NCBI RefSeq assembly: GCF_042683245.1
Contig: NZ_JBHUJB010000076.1
Span: 29,073 to 93,072, forward strand
Reading direction: 5' to 3'
From: Rubritalea tangerina
Lineage (GTDB): Bacteria > Verrucomicrobiota > Verrucomicrobiia > Verrucomicrobiales > Akkermansiaceae
Length of the DNA stretch: 64,000 nt
Positions 1 to 8,796 of this stretch are shown one piece after another. A model generated the notes under the pieces. The model had not been told where the DNA came from and did not search any database. It saw only the letters and a list, made by a program, of their open reading frames with translations. Position numbers and translations under genes: made by a program. Each line of letters starts with the position of its first letter. The first letter of the stretch is position 1.

Positions 1-273
1 CCGGTTCACGGTAAATGGGGAACCACTGATTGGGAATTAATAGAGAACCGAGAAGACTCAGCGCGAGTCCTCTTTCGCCCTCTCACTGGTCGTACCCACC
101 AACTCCGAATCCATTCTGCCCACCCCCTCGGATTAGCCTCCCCCATCATCGGCGATACCCTCTATGGCCACGGCACCACCCACGGAGAACTCAGGCTGCA
201 CTCTAGTAAACTTACCTTCACGCACCCCACCTCTTTGGCTTCTATCACCATCACTTCACAGCCACTCTGGTAA
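1..273 (+). CDS. RluA-family pseudouridine synthase, C-terminal fragment
   Basis: This is the last 90 codons of a gene whose start lies before the window; the frame is open from base 1 to the TAA at 271-273. It carries the motif GRTHQLRIH, followed by an IIGDTLYG segment; both are hallmarks of the catalytic domain of RluA-type pseudouridine synthases, which isomerise uridine to pseudouridine in rRNA or tRNA. The catalytic Asp motif lies upstream and is not visible, so the target RNA (RluA, RluC or RluD type) cannot be told. It ends 15 bp before the next gene on the same strand. Confidence 0.85.
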   Translation, partial: PVHGKWGTTDWELIENREDSARVLFRPLTGRTHQLRIHSAHPLGLASPIIGDTLYGHGTTHGELRLHSSKLTFTHPTSLASITITSQPLW

Positions 274-288
274 TTACCCACCCCACAC

Positions 289-1062
289 ATGAAACTTACC
301 TTCGTCTCCACAGCCTTTCTCCTCTCTGCCACCCCTCTTTTCGCAGGAACCTTAAATAACCTCCAAGCCCAAGCAGCACCACCCATCTCAGACTCTTGGG
401 ATTTCGGCATCTCCACCTACCTACTCGCCGCTGGTGTCAACGGCTCCATTGATATCGATGGTAATAGAGCCGACTTCAACAGCAGCTTCAGTGACATTCT
501 TGAAAACCTCAATGAAGGTATCACGCTCTCCGGCTTCGCCAGCTACAAACGCTGGTCACTTCGAGCAGATTACCTCTACATGGGTATGGGCCTCGACCGC
601 CCCACAGAAGTTCCCATCTACAATCAAGTAAAGGCCGATATCAAAATGAGCCTCTTCACCAGCCTCCTTTCCTACCACATCTGGCAAAATGAAGATGCCT
701 ATATCAACTTAGGCGCCGGAGCACGACTCTTCCACCTCAACGGCGAACTCGAGCTCTTCCCTCGCTTTTCATTTTTCCCCAACATAAAAGCTGATACCTC
801 ACAAAATATCTGGGATGGCCTCATTGCCATCACTGGCAGCTATCAATTCGCTCCCAAATGGGCCCTCAGATTCTACGGAGACATAGGCACCGGTGACTCA
901 GACCTCACTTGGCAAACCCACCTCAGTGTCGGCTACCAAGCTACTGATTCCTTAGTTGTGTTGTTAGGCGCAAGACAAGTCGGATATGAAATGCAACACG
1001 ACAACGCCTCTCTCGACCTCTCATTTGCAGGTCCTCAGCTAGGTGTCGTCTATACCTTCTAA
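289..1062 (+). CDS. Putative outer-membrane beta-barrel protein
   Basis: 257 residues beginning with a typical signal peptide (positively charged start, hydrophobic stretch, cleavage near LFA-GT about residue 20). The mature part shows alternating hydrophobic/polar stretches with many aromatic and glycine residues and ends in aromatic VVYTF; a C-terminal phenylalanine is the usual signal for beta-barrel insertion into the outer membrane. This composition is seen in small OmpA/OmpW-like barrels, but no family motif is clear, so the function (porin, adhesin or stress barrel) is unknown. The start is the only ATG giving an intact signal peptide. It converges on the PspA-like gene. Confidence 0.6.
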   Translation: MKLTFVSTAFLLSATPLFAGTLNNLQAQAAPPISDSWDFGISTYLLAAGVNGSIDIDGNRADFNSSFSDILENLNEGITLSGFASYKRWSLRADYLYMGMGLDRPTEVPIYNQVKADIKMSLFTSLLSYHIWQNEDAYINLGAGARLFHLNGELELFPRFSFFPNIKADTSQNIWDGLIAITGSYQFAPKWALRFYGDIGTGDSDLTWQTHLSVGYQATDSLVVLLGARQVGYEMQHDNASLDLSFAGPQLGVVYTF

Positions 1063-1070
1063 AGACCAAT

Positions 1071-1105
1071 AAAAAAGGCAACGCCGAATCACTCAGCATT
1101 GCCTT
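1071..1105 (-). terminator. Intrinsic terminator of the PspA-like gene
   Basis: Ten-base arms at 1075-1084 and 1096-1105 form a hairpin. Read on the minus strand it is fully paired with one G-U wobble and is followed by six U (A-run 1071-1076 on the plus strand). Read on the plus strand the same position is a C-A mismatch and there is no good U-tract, so it mainly serves the minus-strand gene. Confidence 0.75.
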
Positions 1106-1127
1106 CTAAATTTGTTAGCCTCAGTTC

Positions 1128-1892
1128 TTACTCTGTTACCCCTGGGCCCATTGTCCCTTGGCTGCTAGAAGGTTGACCTTCAGTTTTTGCTGGAGCCTTA
1201 GTCTCAGTCTTTTCAATCTCAATCCCCTCAGCCGCTGCAAAATCTGCAAGTGCCATCTCAGCTAGAGCATCCTGCTCCTCTTGCTTCATATTCACTTCTG
1301 TCAGATCCATGCTATCGCGAGCCACTCGTGCGCGCCCCGCAGCTTTCGTACGCTCTTCTTCCACGATCTCTCCAAGTCGGTTCAAGTTGTCACCCGAACC
1401 TCCAATGTCAGATATCATACCAGATGCCATCTCGTTGAGTTCAGCCACAGCCTTCTTCACTTTCATGTCATCAATGCCACGACGCAATTCTTCAATCTTT
1501 GCTCTCGCCTCCTTAACCGATACGTCACGCGCACGAATCAACTCTTTGTAATGCTTCTCCGCATCTTCAAGTTGCTCTTTCACATCATCGTGCTCACCCT
1601 CTACTTTCTTTAACTTCAACGCGAAATCCCCAGCTAACTGACGGTTCCCCGCTTTGAGATGTGCTGCCGTCTTTGCTCGTAATTCATTCTCTTGTTTGTC
1701 TAACTTCTTCACTTCTGAAATTAGCTTTTCAACTAAACCCGCATGCGACGCCAAACCCTGGTTGAACTGCGCAATTTGCTTGCGTAAATTTTCTTTTTCC
1801 ACTTCCAACAAAGCTTCTGGGCTCCGCTTTTCTAGACCACCGATGAATAGGCCAAAAAAGCCTTTAATGAGATTTCCAAGTCGCTTGAACAT
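1128..1892 (-). CDS. PspA/IM30-like coiled-coil protein
   Basis: 254 residues. The first 20 form a short amphipathic/hydrophobic segment (MFKRLGNLIKGFFGLFIGG), followed by about 150 residues of charged coiled coil and a disordered tail rich in Glu, Ala, Pro and Ser. This resembles PspA/IM30 (Vipp1) family proteins: an N-terminal membrane-binding helix then long helices that build ESCRT-III-like scaffolds on stressed membranes. PspA is usually about 220 residues; the extra length is the acidic tail. No PspB, PspC or PspF lies nearby, so regulation of the Escherichia coli type is not supported. An intrinsic terminator follows. Another membrane-associated coiled-coil protein remains possible. 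Confidence 0.65.
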   Translation of the reverse strand: MFKRLGNLIKGFFGLFIGGLEKRSPEALLEVEKENLRKQIAQFNQGLASHAGLVEKLISEVKKLDKQENELRAKTAAHLKAGNRQLAGDFALKLKKVEGEHDDVKEQLEDAEKHYKELIRARDVSVKEARAKIEELRRGIDDMKVKKAVAELNEMASGMISDIGGSGDNLNRLGEIVEEERTKAAGRARVARDSMDLTEVNMKQEEQDALAEMALADFAAAEGIEIEKTETKAPAKTEGQPSSSQGTMGPGVTE

Positions 1893-2016
1893 ATACTATC
1901 GTTTGTAATTTTGCCTACTCTGGCAAAATCCGCCCATACCGCAAGTATAAGACGACAGAGAATTTGCAATGGCCCTCTCTCTATCAACTCGCTCTGGTCT
2001 GCTCAAATTGATTAGC

Positions 2017-2628
2017 CTACCGATGGAAGCCCCGCTTCCGCATTAGCACCAGATGCTCTCTCCCCTCCCTACCCGGATAGTAAGAAGATGGCTCCCGTAT
2101 CCACTCAATCTCAAAAAGCTCTCCAAAGTAACGTTCAATCACATCTACACCAGTCTTGTAGGGCGGCCCCTCACCCTCCGGCATATCTGGATTTGTAAAA
2201 AATACCCCGAGCAACGTGCCCCCAGGCTTCAAAATGCGCCACATCACCTCCACGTATGCCTCTCTCACCTCTGGCTCAATCGCACAAAAACATGTGTGCT
2301 CCCATACCCCATCAAATGATACATCCCATCTCTCAGAAATTTTAAAAATATCCAAACATCGAAAATCAATGCCATCCGGATTGTCGCGTCGGCCGAATTC
2401 TAACGCCTCCTCCACAATATCTGCCGCAAGCACCTGCCCCCCAGCCCTCGCAATCACCTTTGCGTCATACCCACGCCCACATCCAGGCACAAGAAACTTC
2501 TTACCTGAACTGAAGAAGTCAGCGTGCTCTGAAATAAAATCTACCAAAGCCGGAGCTGCTATCCCCTTGTCCCATGGCGTGTCTCCAACTTGATAACGCT
2601 CATGCCAATCCACAGATCCCCCCTCCAT
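2017..2628 (-). CDS. TPMT-family SAM-dependent methyltransferase
   Basis: 203 residues. It opens with a WHERYQVGDTPWDKG segment, the signature start of the thiopurine S-methyltransferase family, followed by the SAM-binding glycine motif VPGCGRGYDA (about residues 46-55), an acidic residue after beta-2 (AADIVEEAL), and WEHTCFCAI in the middle. Bacterial members methylate thiols, halides, selenium or tellurium compounds; the substrate here cannot be told. The ATG at 2628 lies 10 bp downstream of the stop of the preceding minus-strand gene, so the two are very likely co-transcribed. Confidence 0.85.
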   Translation of the reverse strand: MEGGSVDWHERYQVGDTPWDKGIAAPALVDFISEHADFFSSGKKFLVPGCGRGYDAKVIARAGGQVLAADIVEEALEFGRRDNPDGIDFRCLDIFKISERWDVSFDGVWEHTCFCAIEPEVREAYVEVMWRILKPGGTLLGVFFTNPDMPEGEGPPYKTGVDVIERYFGELFEIEWIREPSSYYPGREGREHLVLMRKRGFHR

Positions 2629-2638
2629 TCCTTACTCC

Positions 2639-3307
2639 CTAACAAACTTTACGGCCCATACGGTCCTCGAGAACTAACTTGTCCTCTGACTTGAACGCCG
2701 TACAGAACATGGAAGCCATCTTCATCGCCTCCTCAATCGTGTCTGCCTCAGCCACTGTCTGAAACTCACCATCTTCATCCTCTAACTTTACCGTGAATGG
2801 CCCTTCCATCACACGCCATTGATCTTCGTCAGTCTCTGCAAACCCCGAGAAATCAACCTCAGGGAATGTCCCATTGAGGAATTTTAAGACGCTCTTGTGG
2901 AACCAATAGGGTGTCAATTTGTGATACTCAACATCAATCTCAGTCACCTGCCCAACGTAATTGTGCGTCTGCAAAGTGAACTCAAACCTGTAGGGGTCAC
3001 CAGTGTAAACAATCGCACTGTGCATGTGCCCTCGCGATACCCTCAATCCAGCTCCACAAACAAATAAGTCATCACAGACGTTAGATTCTGTGTCGAAAAC
3101 CACAACTTCCACATCGTAGCCACTCTCCATCAATATCTCCCCAACCTTCTCAAATTCAGGGATGACCACTTCCTCAGTGATGCGCTCCATTTCCACAAAC
3201 CCTATCCGCACAGCCTGACGATAGCGCTCGCGCTGGTCATTGACCTCTTTCTCAGAGGGTCGCAAATATAAGTCTGCGAAGTCAGGGATTTTTTCCGCGG
3301 TAGACAT
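2639..3307 (-). CDS. Unknown cytoplasmic protein, paralogue of 3624-4283
   Basis: 222 residues, no signal peptide or membrane segment, acidic. I do not recognise the family. It is clearly related to the divergent gene at 3624-4283: both have an EM-RIT--(V/I)I-P-F block near residues 39-55, an SG(Y/F)--EVV--D-ES block, a late PF-V---D-G block, then EA--M-S-F---FK-ED and a C-terminal cysteine as the last residue. The last Cys is preceded by Val or Ile in both. The gene is followed 10 bp later by the TPMT-like methyltransferase. No function is assigned. Confidence 0.75.
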   Translation of the reverse strand: MSTAEKIPDFADLYLRPSEKEVNDQRERYRQAVRIGFVEMERITEEVVIPEFEKVGEILMESGYDVEVVVFDTESNVCDDLFVCGAGLRVSRGHMHSAIVYTGDPYRFEFTLQTHNYVGQVTEIDVEYHKLTPYWFHKSVLKFLNGTFPEVDFSGFAETDEDQWRVMEGPFTVKLEDEDGEFQTVAEADTIEEAMKMASMFCTAFKSEDKLVLEDRMGRKVC

Positions 3308-3623
3308 GATTGTGAGGAGGATTTTTTGTTCGCTTTGGGGATATAATCAATGTTTTTTAAAAATAATCGAGCCTAAAGTGAAACTTTCGCGCTTTTTTTA
3401 ACAAAAGCTCCGTTAGCTAGTTTATTTCAAGAGACATTGTCACTCGCGAGTAGTCTGCATCCTGACCTTTCATTAGACAAGGCAAAGCACTAATCAAACG
3501 GCAGTTTAAGCTCAATGATTCCATGTAATCAAGAAATCCTAAAATATTATGGCAAGTTTTAAAAATCTTGCTAGCCTAGTCTGTATCTCAAAATAAAGCC
3601 CTCCATACTACTCATAAATACTC
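3308..3623. other. Shared upstream region of the divergent paralogue pair
   Basis: This 316-bp gene-free stretch separates the two divergent start codons. It is more AT-rich than its surroundings, with A/T runs around 3325-3365 and 3395-3410, as expected for a bidirectional promoter region. I could not identify a convincing -35/-10 pair or a long palindrome. Confidence 0.4.
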
Positions 3624-4283
3624 ATGCAGCAAGAAATTTCAGCTGAAAAAAATGCAGAGCTCGATGCCAAAGCAGCAGCGAAAGAGGAGGATGCTCAGAT
3701 TTGGGAACGCCAGAATTTCATTATCGGCTGTGATGAAATGGCACGCATCACTGACGACATCATCGTTCCTGTCTTCACCACACTCGCTCGCGCTATCCGC
3801 TCTAGTGGTTTCAAAATGGAAGTCGTCCTCATGGATTGCGAATCACCCTTAGACGGGCAGCTCTACAACGTCGGAGTGCGACTCACCTTCCTCTATCAGG
3901 ACAATGAAGTCGAAATAAGCATCATTGCTGACCCCTCAGATTTCAGTTTTACCACTGACATCAACGCCGCCGACTACAACTTCCAAAAGGAACTCGCCTT
4001 CCATGAAGTCGTCCCTCGAACACTCAGCTTAATCTTAGAAACGGAATTTAAAGAACAGTTCCCAGAAATAGCTTACGCTCCTGCACAAAACGAGAACGAC
4101 GAAACCTTTGAAGCATACGAACCCCCATTCAGAGTGCAGTACGATGATGGAGGCAATGTCTCTGATGTAGCTACCACGCAAACCCTTCTTGAAGCTGCCA
4201 ATATGGGCAGTACCTTTGCTAAAATGTTCAAAAAAGAAGACGCCATCAGCATCTTAGATGCTAAAGACTCCGTCATTTGTTAG
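3624..4283 (+). CDS. Unknown cytoplasmic protein, paralogue of 2639-3307
   Basis: 219 residues, acidic, without signal peptide or membrane segments. It shares ordered conserved blocks and the terminal cysteine with the divergent gene across the 316-bp intergenic region, implying an old duplication with inversion. The first 30 residues are Ala/Glu/Lys-rich and probably helical. Length and block spacing are nearly the same in both copies, so both are probably intact proteins. The family is not recognised. The next gene begins 98 bp downstream. Confidence 0.75.
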   Translation: MQQEISAEKNAELDAKAAAKEEDAQIWERQNFIIGCDEMARITDDIIVPVFTTLARAIRSSGFKMEVVLMDCESPLDGQLYNVGVRLTFLYQDNEVEISIIADPSDFSFTTDINAADYNFQKELAFHEVVPRTLSLILETEFKEQFPEIAYAPAQNENDETFEAYEPPFRVQYDDGGNVSDVATTQTLLEAANMGSTFAKMFKKEDAISILDAKDSVIC

Positions 4284-4381
4284 CTCACCGCTCAGTGAAC
4301 TTGGGCATTCTAATATAGCGCGCATTTTACAATCGTCATTCCAGCACTTGAAGGCATAGTGGTGCTTCATCTTAGCCAACT

Positions 4382-5674
4382 ATGCAATCTCCCTACCCAT
4401 CAGAATTTCAAAAGAAGACACTCTGGCGCGCACTCACTGGCCTAGGTATCTTTACTCTAGGATTTTTGTTAGTCTCCCTAATTTGGCTAATCAGCCAAGT
4501 CCTAGGCTATCTACAACCCGTTCTCATCCCTATAGCTGTATCTGGTATCATCGCATACCTGCTCGACCCGTTTGTTTCCTGGCTCCAAAAGAAAGGGCTC
4601 AGCCGTCTCAAATCAGTCATCACTGTATTCACAAGCTTCATTGTCGCCATCGTCGTCATGGGGCTCATCATTGTCCCACCTATCGTGAGCCAAGCAAAAG
4701 ACCTCTTCACAGCCAGAGGGTCTAACGGTGAGAGTAAATTAGGCCAAAGTATCACCAAAACTATTACCGAACTCGGAGAAACCTCATGGATCAAACCCTC
4801 TGCCGAATGGGCCTTAGCAAGACACGAATCAAACCAAACTCCCCAAACCACCCAACTCCCCACTAGCCAAGAACCCAAAGTCCCCTTCAGCGAAACAAAC
4901 CTCGCATACCAAATAACCTCCCACACCGAAGAAATCTCTAATTACGCCAGTAAGTTTATCACAGCCGGTACTTCAACTATTCTTGCTTCACTAGGCTTGG
5001 TCGTTGGCCTCGCAATGGTCCCAATCTACCTCTACTACTTCTTAAAAGAATCTGCAGCTATCAAAGCACACTGGCACGAATACGTCCCACTCCGAGCCTC
5101 AAGCTTTAAAAACGAAGTCGTAGCCACACTCCAAGAAATCAATGGCTACCTCATCTCCTTCTTCCGCGGCCAAATGCTTGTCGCATTTATCGACGGTATA
5201 CTGGTCGGGATCGCACTCTTCATCTTTGGTCTTCCATATGCCCTCGTCATCGGCGTCGCTATGGCCGTACTCGGCGTCATCCCCTACATCGGTAATATCC
5301 TCTGCCTCATCCCCTCCTGCATCATCGCCTATGTGCACTACAACGTTGCCGATAACAGAGAAGGGCTCGAGTGGATGCTAGGGTCAAACCCATGGGCCTA
5401 TGTCGTCGCCGTCATCGCTATCTTCCTTATTGTCCAACAAATCAATTCACTAGCAACAGCACCCAAAATCGTTGGTGACTCAGTCGGCTTGCACCCCATG
5501 ACTGTCATTTTCTCCATGCTCTTCTGGTCATTACTATTAGGTGGCTTCCTAGGTGCTATTCTCGCTGTACCCATGACTGCTGCAGTCAAAGTCCTATTCC
5601 GCAGATACATCTGGGAAGCTCGTATCAAAGACAATGCCACCAAACTCGTAGAGTCAGTCGAAGCCTCCCACTAA
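4382..5674 (+). CDS. AI-2E family transporter (PF01594-like)
   Basis: 430 residues of an integral inner-membrane protein. Hydrophobic segments occur near residues 18-40, 45-63 and 78-100; then comes a less hydrophobic loop of about 100 residues with a Gln/Thr/Pro-rich patch, followed by four or five further segments to the C terminus. The motif P-x-YLYYFLK around residue 215, the GL(P)YALVIGV segment and the late GDSVGLHPM are typical of the AI-2E/YdiK/PerM family. Family members include autoinducer exporters and Na+/H+ antiporters, so the substrate is unknown. It converges with the RelE-like gene, 41 bp away. Confidence 0.85.
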   Translation: MQSPYPSEFQKKTLWRALTGLGIFTLGFLLVSLIWLISQVLGYLQPVLIPIAVSGIIAYLLDPFVSWLQKKGLSRLKSVITVFTSFIVAIVVMGLIIVPPIVSQAKDLFTARGSNGESKLGQSITKTITELGETSWIKPSAEWALARHESNQTPQTTQLPTSQEPKVPFSETNLAYQITSHTEEISNYASKFITAGTSTILASLGLVVGLAMVPIYLYYFLKESAAIKAHWHEYVPLRASSFKNEVVATLQEINGYLISFFRGQMLVAFIDGILVGIALFIFGLPYALVIGVAMAVLGVIPYIGNILCLIPSCIIAYVHYNVADNREGLEWMLGSNPWAYVVAVIAIFLIVQQINSLATAPKIVGDSVGLHPMTVIFSMLFWSLLLGGFLGAILAVPMTAAVKVLFRRYIWEARIKDNATKLVESVEASH

Positions 5675-5715
5675 ACACTTATCCCATCTCTAAAACACGC
5701 TCCCCCCTCTAGAGA

Positions 5716-6078
5716 CTAGACCCTACGGGCATTGCGCCCCTCGTCGATCAGTTTCCAAAAATGCTTCGACTTGCTCAATGCCTCATCCTCACTCACTGGC
5801 ATCTTAGAACGGAATAAAAAGTCCGAAAATGTGTTCTTGTGTAACACCCTGTGAACAATCACATTCTTCTCCTTCACTCCAAAATAAATCCGGTATTCCG
5901 TCGTGCGAAACCGATACAACACCTTCCCGTCTCGCTCAAACTTCGCATATTCTCCACCATCGAGATTTTCTAACTTCTCTTCGGTAACCTGAAAAGCATC
6001 TAACAATTCAAGCTGATCTAGAGTATCCAGCTGAGAAATTTCAGCTGCGCTAATTTCGTTGAAGACTATCTGGAGCAC
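5716..6078 (-). CDS. Orphan RelE/ParE-superfamily-like small protein
   Basis: 120 residues, GTG start at 6078 because no ATG occurs before codon 93. The middle has the pattern R-RTTEYRIYF and VHRVLHKNTFSDFLFR, resembling the core strands of RelE/ParE-type toxins (lysine/arginine-rich beta strands, then a histidine-containing strand). The N-terminal 50 residues are an acidic helical extension not usual in RelE toxins, and a helical tail follows the core. No antitoxin-sized ORF adjoins it on the same strand. It may be a domesticated relative rather than an active toxin; this remains an inference from pattern. Confidence 0.5.
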   Translation of the reverse strand: MLQIVFNEISAAEISQLDTLDQLELLDAFQVTEEKLENLDGGEYAKFERDGKVLYRFRTTEYRIYFGVKEKNVIVHRVLHKNTFSDFLFRSKMPVSEDEALSKSKHFWKLIDEGRNARRV

Positions 6079-6127
6079 GGCCCGAGCATAGCCACTCCCC
6101 TCCGAAGCATGAAGCTTTTTTTAGGAC

Positions 6128-6164
6128 AAAAAATAGCCAGCTGGAACTCAGTCCAACTGGCTAT
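6128..6164 (-). terminator. Intrinsic terminator of the sulfatase at 6230-7747
   Basis: Thirteen-base arms at 6133-6145 and 6152-6164 form a hairpin followed on the minus strand by six U (plus-strand A-run 6128-6133). The one non-Watson-Crick position is G-U on the minus-strand RNA but C-A on the plus-strand RNA, supporting use by the minus-strand gene. Confidence 0.8.
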
Positions 6165-6229
6165 CACTTAAAATCAATTGCCGAAAACGACCTGCCAATA
6201 CTCCTAGCCGAAGGGGGCATGAGCCACGA

Positions 6230-7747
6230 CTAATGCTCTATACGCATTGGCTTCCCATCTTTATGCACTGCATACTGCGCTCCAGCTTCATCTAACGCAG
6301 CCTGCATTTGCTTGAGCATCTCAGAGACGCGCTGGGTCTCAGTTGCCGCCATGTTCTTGGCCTCATAAGGATCCTTCGCTAAGTTGAACAGCTCCACTCT
6401 CTTCCCTTGAGGCTTCGCGTAGTGGTAGACGATCTTCCAATCTCCATCACGATAGACAGTAAAATAACTACTGCGGTGCGAATGCGGGAAATGCATCAAG
6501 AAGGTTTGCTTGTTCTCACCCTTCTGATTCTCCAGATAACTAGCAATGCTCTGACCATCGACGATATGAGACTTCGGCGCCTCAACCTCTGCGGCCTCTA
6601 ATGCAGTCGGGAAAATATCACAGATGCTCGCAAAATCATCAGTCACAGCACCTGGATTGATCGGGAACTTCTTCTGCAATGCCGAACCTGCACTAGGCTT
6701 GGCCCAACTCATAATAAACGGCACACGCATCCCTCCTTCATAATGCGTCCCCTTCTTTCCTCGAATCGGAGCTGAAGACCCCACACTGTGAGTCCTACCC
6801 AATGGAGCATCAGAACCATTGTCCCCGAGAAATATCACAATCGTATTCTCAGCTTCACCAATTTTTTCTAAATGGTCTAACATGTCGCGCAGAGACTTAT
6901 CCATGCCCTCAACCAAAGTTGCATAGGCTTGCGCCCTGGCGTTCTTTCCTGAGTCCTTATAATTGTCTGCAAATCGTGGGTCCGAATGAAAAGGTGCATG
7001 CAGAGCGTAGTGACTCATCTCCACAAAAAATGGCTTCTTCTCAGCCTTCGCCTTATCAATCTCTTTGTTCACCTCAAGCGTCAAAGCCTCAGTCAGAAAG
7101 GTTTTCGTCCCATGATACTTCTCCAAATGAGGAACAGGATGCGATCCCCCCTTCCCGTAGTTCTTCTCCCCATAATAACTACCTGGCTGCCCAATTGCGG
7201 AACCGCCGATATTCACATCAAATCCCAAGTTTGTTGGGTCTACCCCCTCAGACTTAAAGGGCCCCAAATGCGCCTTACCACAGAAAATCGTCTTGTATCC
7301 AGCCTCTTTCAACAAACCAGGCAAGGTCACATCTCCAGGCTTCAACCCTTTCCAATTCCACCCCTTCGGGCCCGAGTTCTTCTTATACGGATTGATCCAC
7401 TGGGTGACGTGGTGCCTCGCCGAACTCTGCCCATTCAAAATCGTCGTCCGCGTCGGCGAACACACACTATTCGCATAAAAACACGAGAAGAGGGTGCCAG
7501 TCTTCGCCAAGCGCACCATTCCCGGAGTGCGATAGAAATCATTCAATGGCTGCTTTGCTAAACGACCATCCTTGCCAGCTAAAAAGGGCTGCGAAGTATC
7601 CATCAAGCCCATGTCATCGACCAAAAACAAAACAATGTTTGGCTTCTCGGCCGCAAATACAAAGCTTCCAGCTCCCATTATCCCTGCTGCCAAAGCCATG
7701 CTTACGGCACCACCTAGTCGTGAGTGTGTCGGTAAAATTTTCATCAT
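6230..7747 (-). CDS. Secreted type I sulfatase
   Basis: 505 residues with a signal peptide ending near FAA-EKP (about residue 33). The sulfatase fold begins at PNIVLFLVDDMG, supplying the metal-binding Asp pair, and the catalytic site is CSPTR at residues 96-100, which matches C-x-P-x-R exactly; the Cys would be converted to formylglycine by an anaerobic or FGE-type maturase not in this window. Later GDNGSDAPL and the C-terminal ELFNLAKDPYE segment are also typical. It probably removes sulfate from polysaccharides outside the cytoplasm. The next minus-strand gene upstream ends 86 bp away; a terminator follows. Confidence 0.95.
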   Translation of the reverse strand: MMKILPTHSRLGGAVSMALAAGIMGAGSFVFAAEKPNIVLFLVDDMGLMDTSQPFLAGKDGRLAKQPLNDFYRTPGMVRLAKTGTLFSCFYANSVCSPTRTTILNGQSSARHHVTQWINPYKKNSGPKGWNWKGLKPGDVTLPGLLKEAGYKTIFCGKAHLGPFKSEGVDPTNLGFDVNIGGSAIGQPGSYYGEKNYGKGGSHPVPHLEKYHGTKTFLTEALTLEVNKEIDKAKAEKKPFFVEMSHYALHAPFHSDPRFADNYKDSGKNARAQAYATLVEGMDKSLRDMLDHLEKIGEAENTIVIFLGDNGSDAPLGRTHSVGSSAPIRGKKGTHYEGGMRVPFIMSWAKPSAGSALQKKFPINPGAVTDDFASICDIFPTALEAAEVEAPKSHIVDGQSIASYLENQKGENKQTFLMHFPHSHRSSYFTVYRDGDWKIVYHYAKPQGKRVELFNLAKDPYEAKNMAATETQRVSEMLKQMQAALDEAGAQYAVHKDGKPMRIEH

Positions 7748-7833
7748 TATTCCTACTGCGATATGGATCTCATCACGAAAACCTTACAAAAAACTTCTAC
7801 CAATACCGTCATCATACCCAGTCTATTCAAGGT

Positions 7834-8733
7834 CTAACCGTTGAGTTTCTTCGCCATCTTCGCATCAATGACAAAATGAGAACTGCCAAATGGCTTCACC
7901 TCCTCACCCTCCTTGACCTGATATTCAAAGGCCTTGATCGGCTTTGTTCCTGGCACCGTCGACATCAAATACACGCGAATCGTCATCGCTTCCTTGCCCG
8001 TGCTCCCCTCCAATGCCTTCGTTGCAAACTGCACTTCATTCAACCCATCCTTACCACCACCTATCACAACCTCAGCAGCCTTCGTGTCGATGAAATGGTG
8101 GTCAGAAATTTTGTTCACCTTGACCTTCACATCGCGCCCAGGACAAAACGTATACACCTTAGCAATATACTTCGCTGGCCCCACCGCTATTGGCATTGGC
8201 GGCACAACCCCACTCGCCTGAAAATCCTTCTGCTCAACATAAGTATAGTCCCCAGCCTGCAATTGCTTGCGAACTTCAGGCAATGCTAACAAATTGATAA
8301 AGTCAGCTGTGTCATACTTCCAACTCCCCCCCTCGTTGACAAAATGCAACAATAACAGGTTGTCTGCGGGATCCCCACCTACACCAAAATCTACCTTCCC
8401 AAAATACACCGATGTCGCAGTCGCCCCCTTCCGATGCGCACTCAATCCCTTCAAACCCGCCACAGATGGTGGCGCTGCCGGTATGTCAAATACCGACTGA
8501 GGGTACGCCCTGCGCTCAGAATAAATCCTGTTGCGTATCGCCATCTGCCGGCTCTTTGCCGTCGTCTGCCCCCACGTACGAGCATCCTTCTGTACCATCG
8601 CATTGCGCCACTTTGAATACACTCCCTCTAACTGCTTTTGCAGCTGCGGGTTATTCACTTGAGCTCCTAGATCAGATGCACCCAACAAAATTGAGAACAT
8701 TCCTAACATTAAAAAAAATCGCTTTGAGATCAT
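7834..8733 (-). CDS. Unknown secreted protein
   Basis: 299 residues from ATG 8733. I chose this start because it yields a clean signal peptide (MISKRFF... to LGAQ, about 23 residues), whereas the longer open frame would run into the divergent gene. The mature protein begins with an amphipathic helical part (NPQLQKQLEGVYSKWRNAM) resembling SnoaL/DUF4440-like N termini, then a mainly beta region. No catalytic motif is recognised. It lies upstream of the sulfatase on the same strand (86 bp gap) and divergent from the alpha/beta hydrolase, sharing a 63-bp promoter region. Confidence 0.7.
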   Translation of the reverse strand: MISKRFFLMLGMFSILLGASDLGAQVNNPQLQKQLEGVYSKWRNAMVQKDARTWGQTTAKSRQMAIRNRIYSERRAYPQSVFDIPAAPPSVAGLKGLSAHRKGATATSVYFGKVDFGVGGDPADNLLLLHFVNEGGSWKYDTADFINLLALPEVRKQLQAGDYTYVEQKDFQASGVVPPMPIAVGPAKYIAKVYTFCPGRDVKVKVNKISDHHFIDTKAAEVVIGGGKDGLNEVQFATKALEGSTGKEAMTIRVYLMSTVPGTKPIKAFEYQVKEGEEVKPFGSSHFVIDAKMAKKLNG

Positions 8734-8796
8734 GTGAAGCATTGCACAATGAATATCCTCAGAGGTAAAACCAAAACCTCTTCGATTCACAGATCT

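Noticed and set aside
8734..8796. GTG start for the alpha/beta hydrolase
   Set aside because: Would make the gene abut the divergent start codon with no promoter and add residues without family similarity; ATG 8797 preferred, though not proven.
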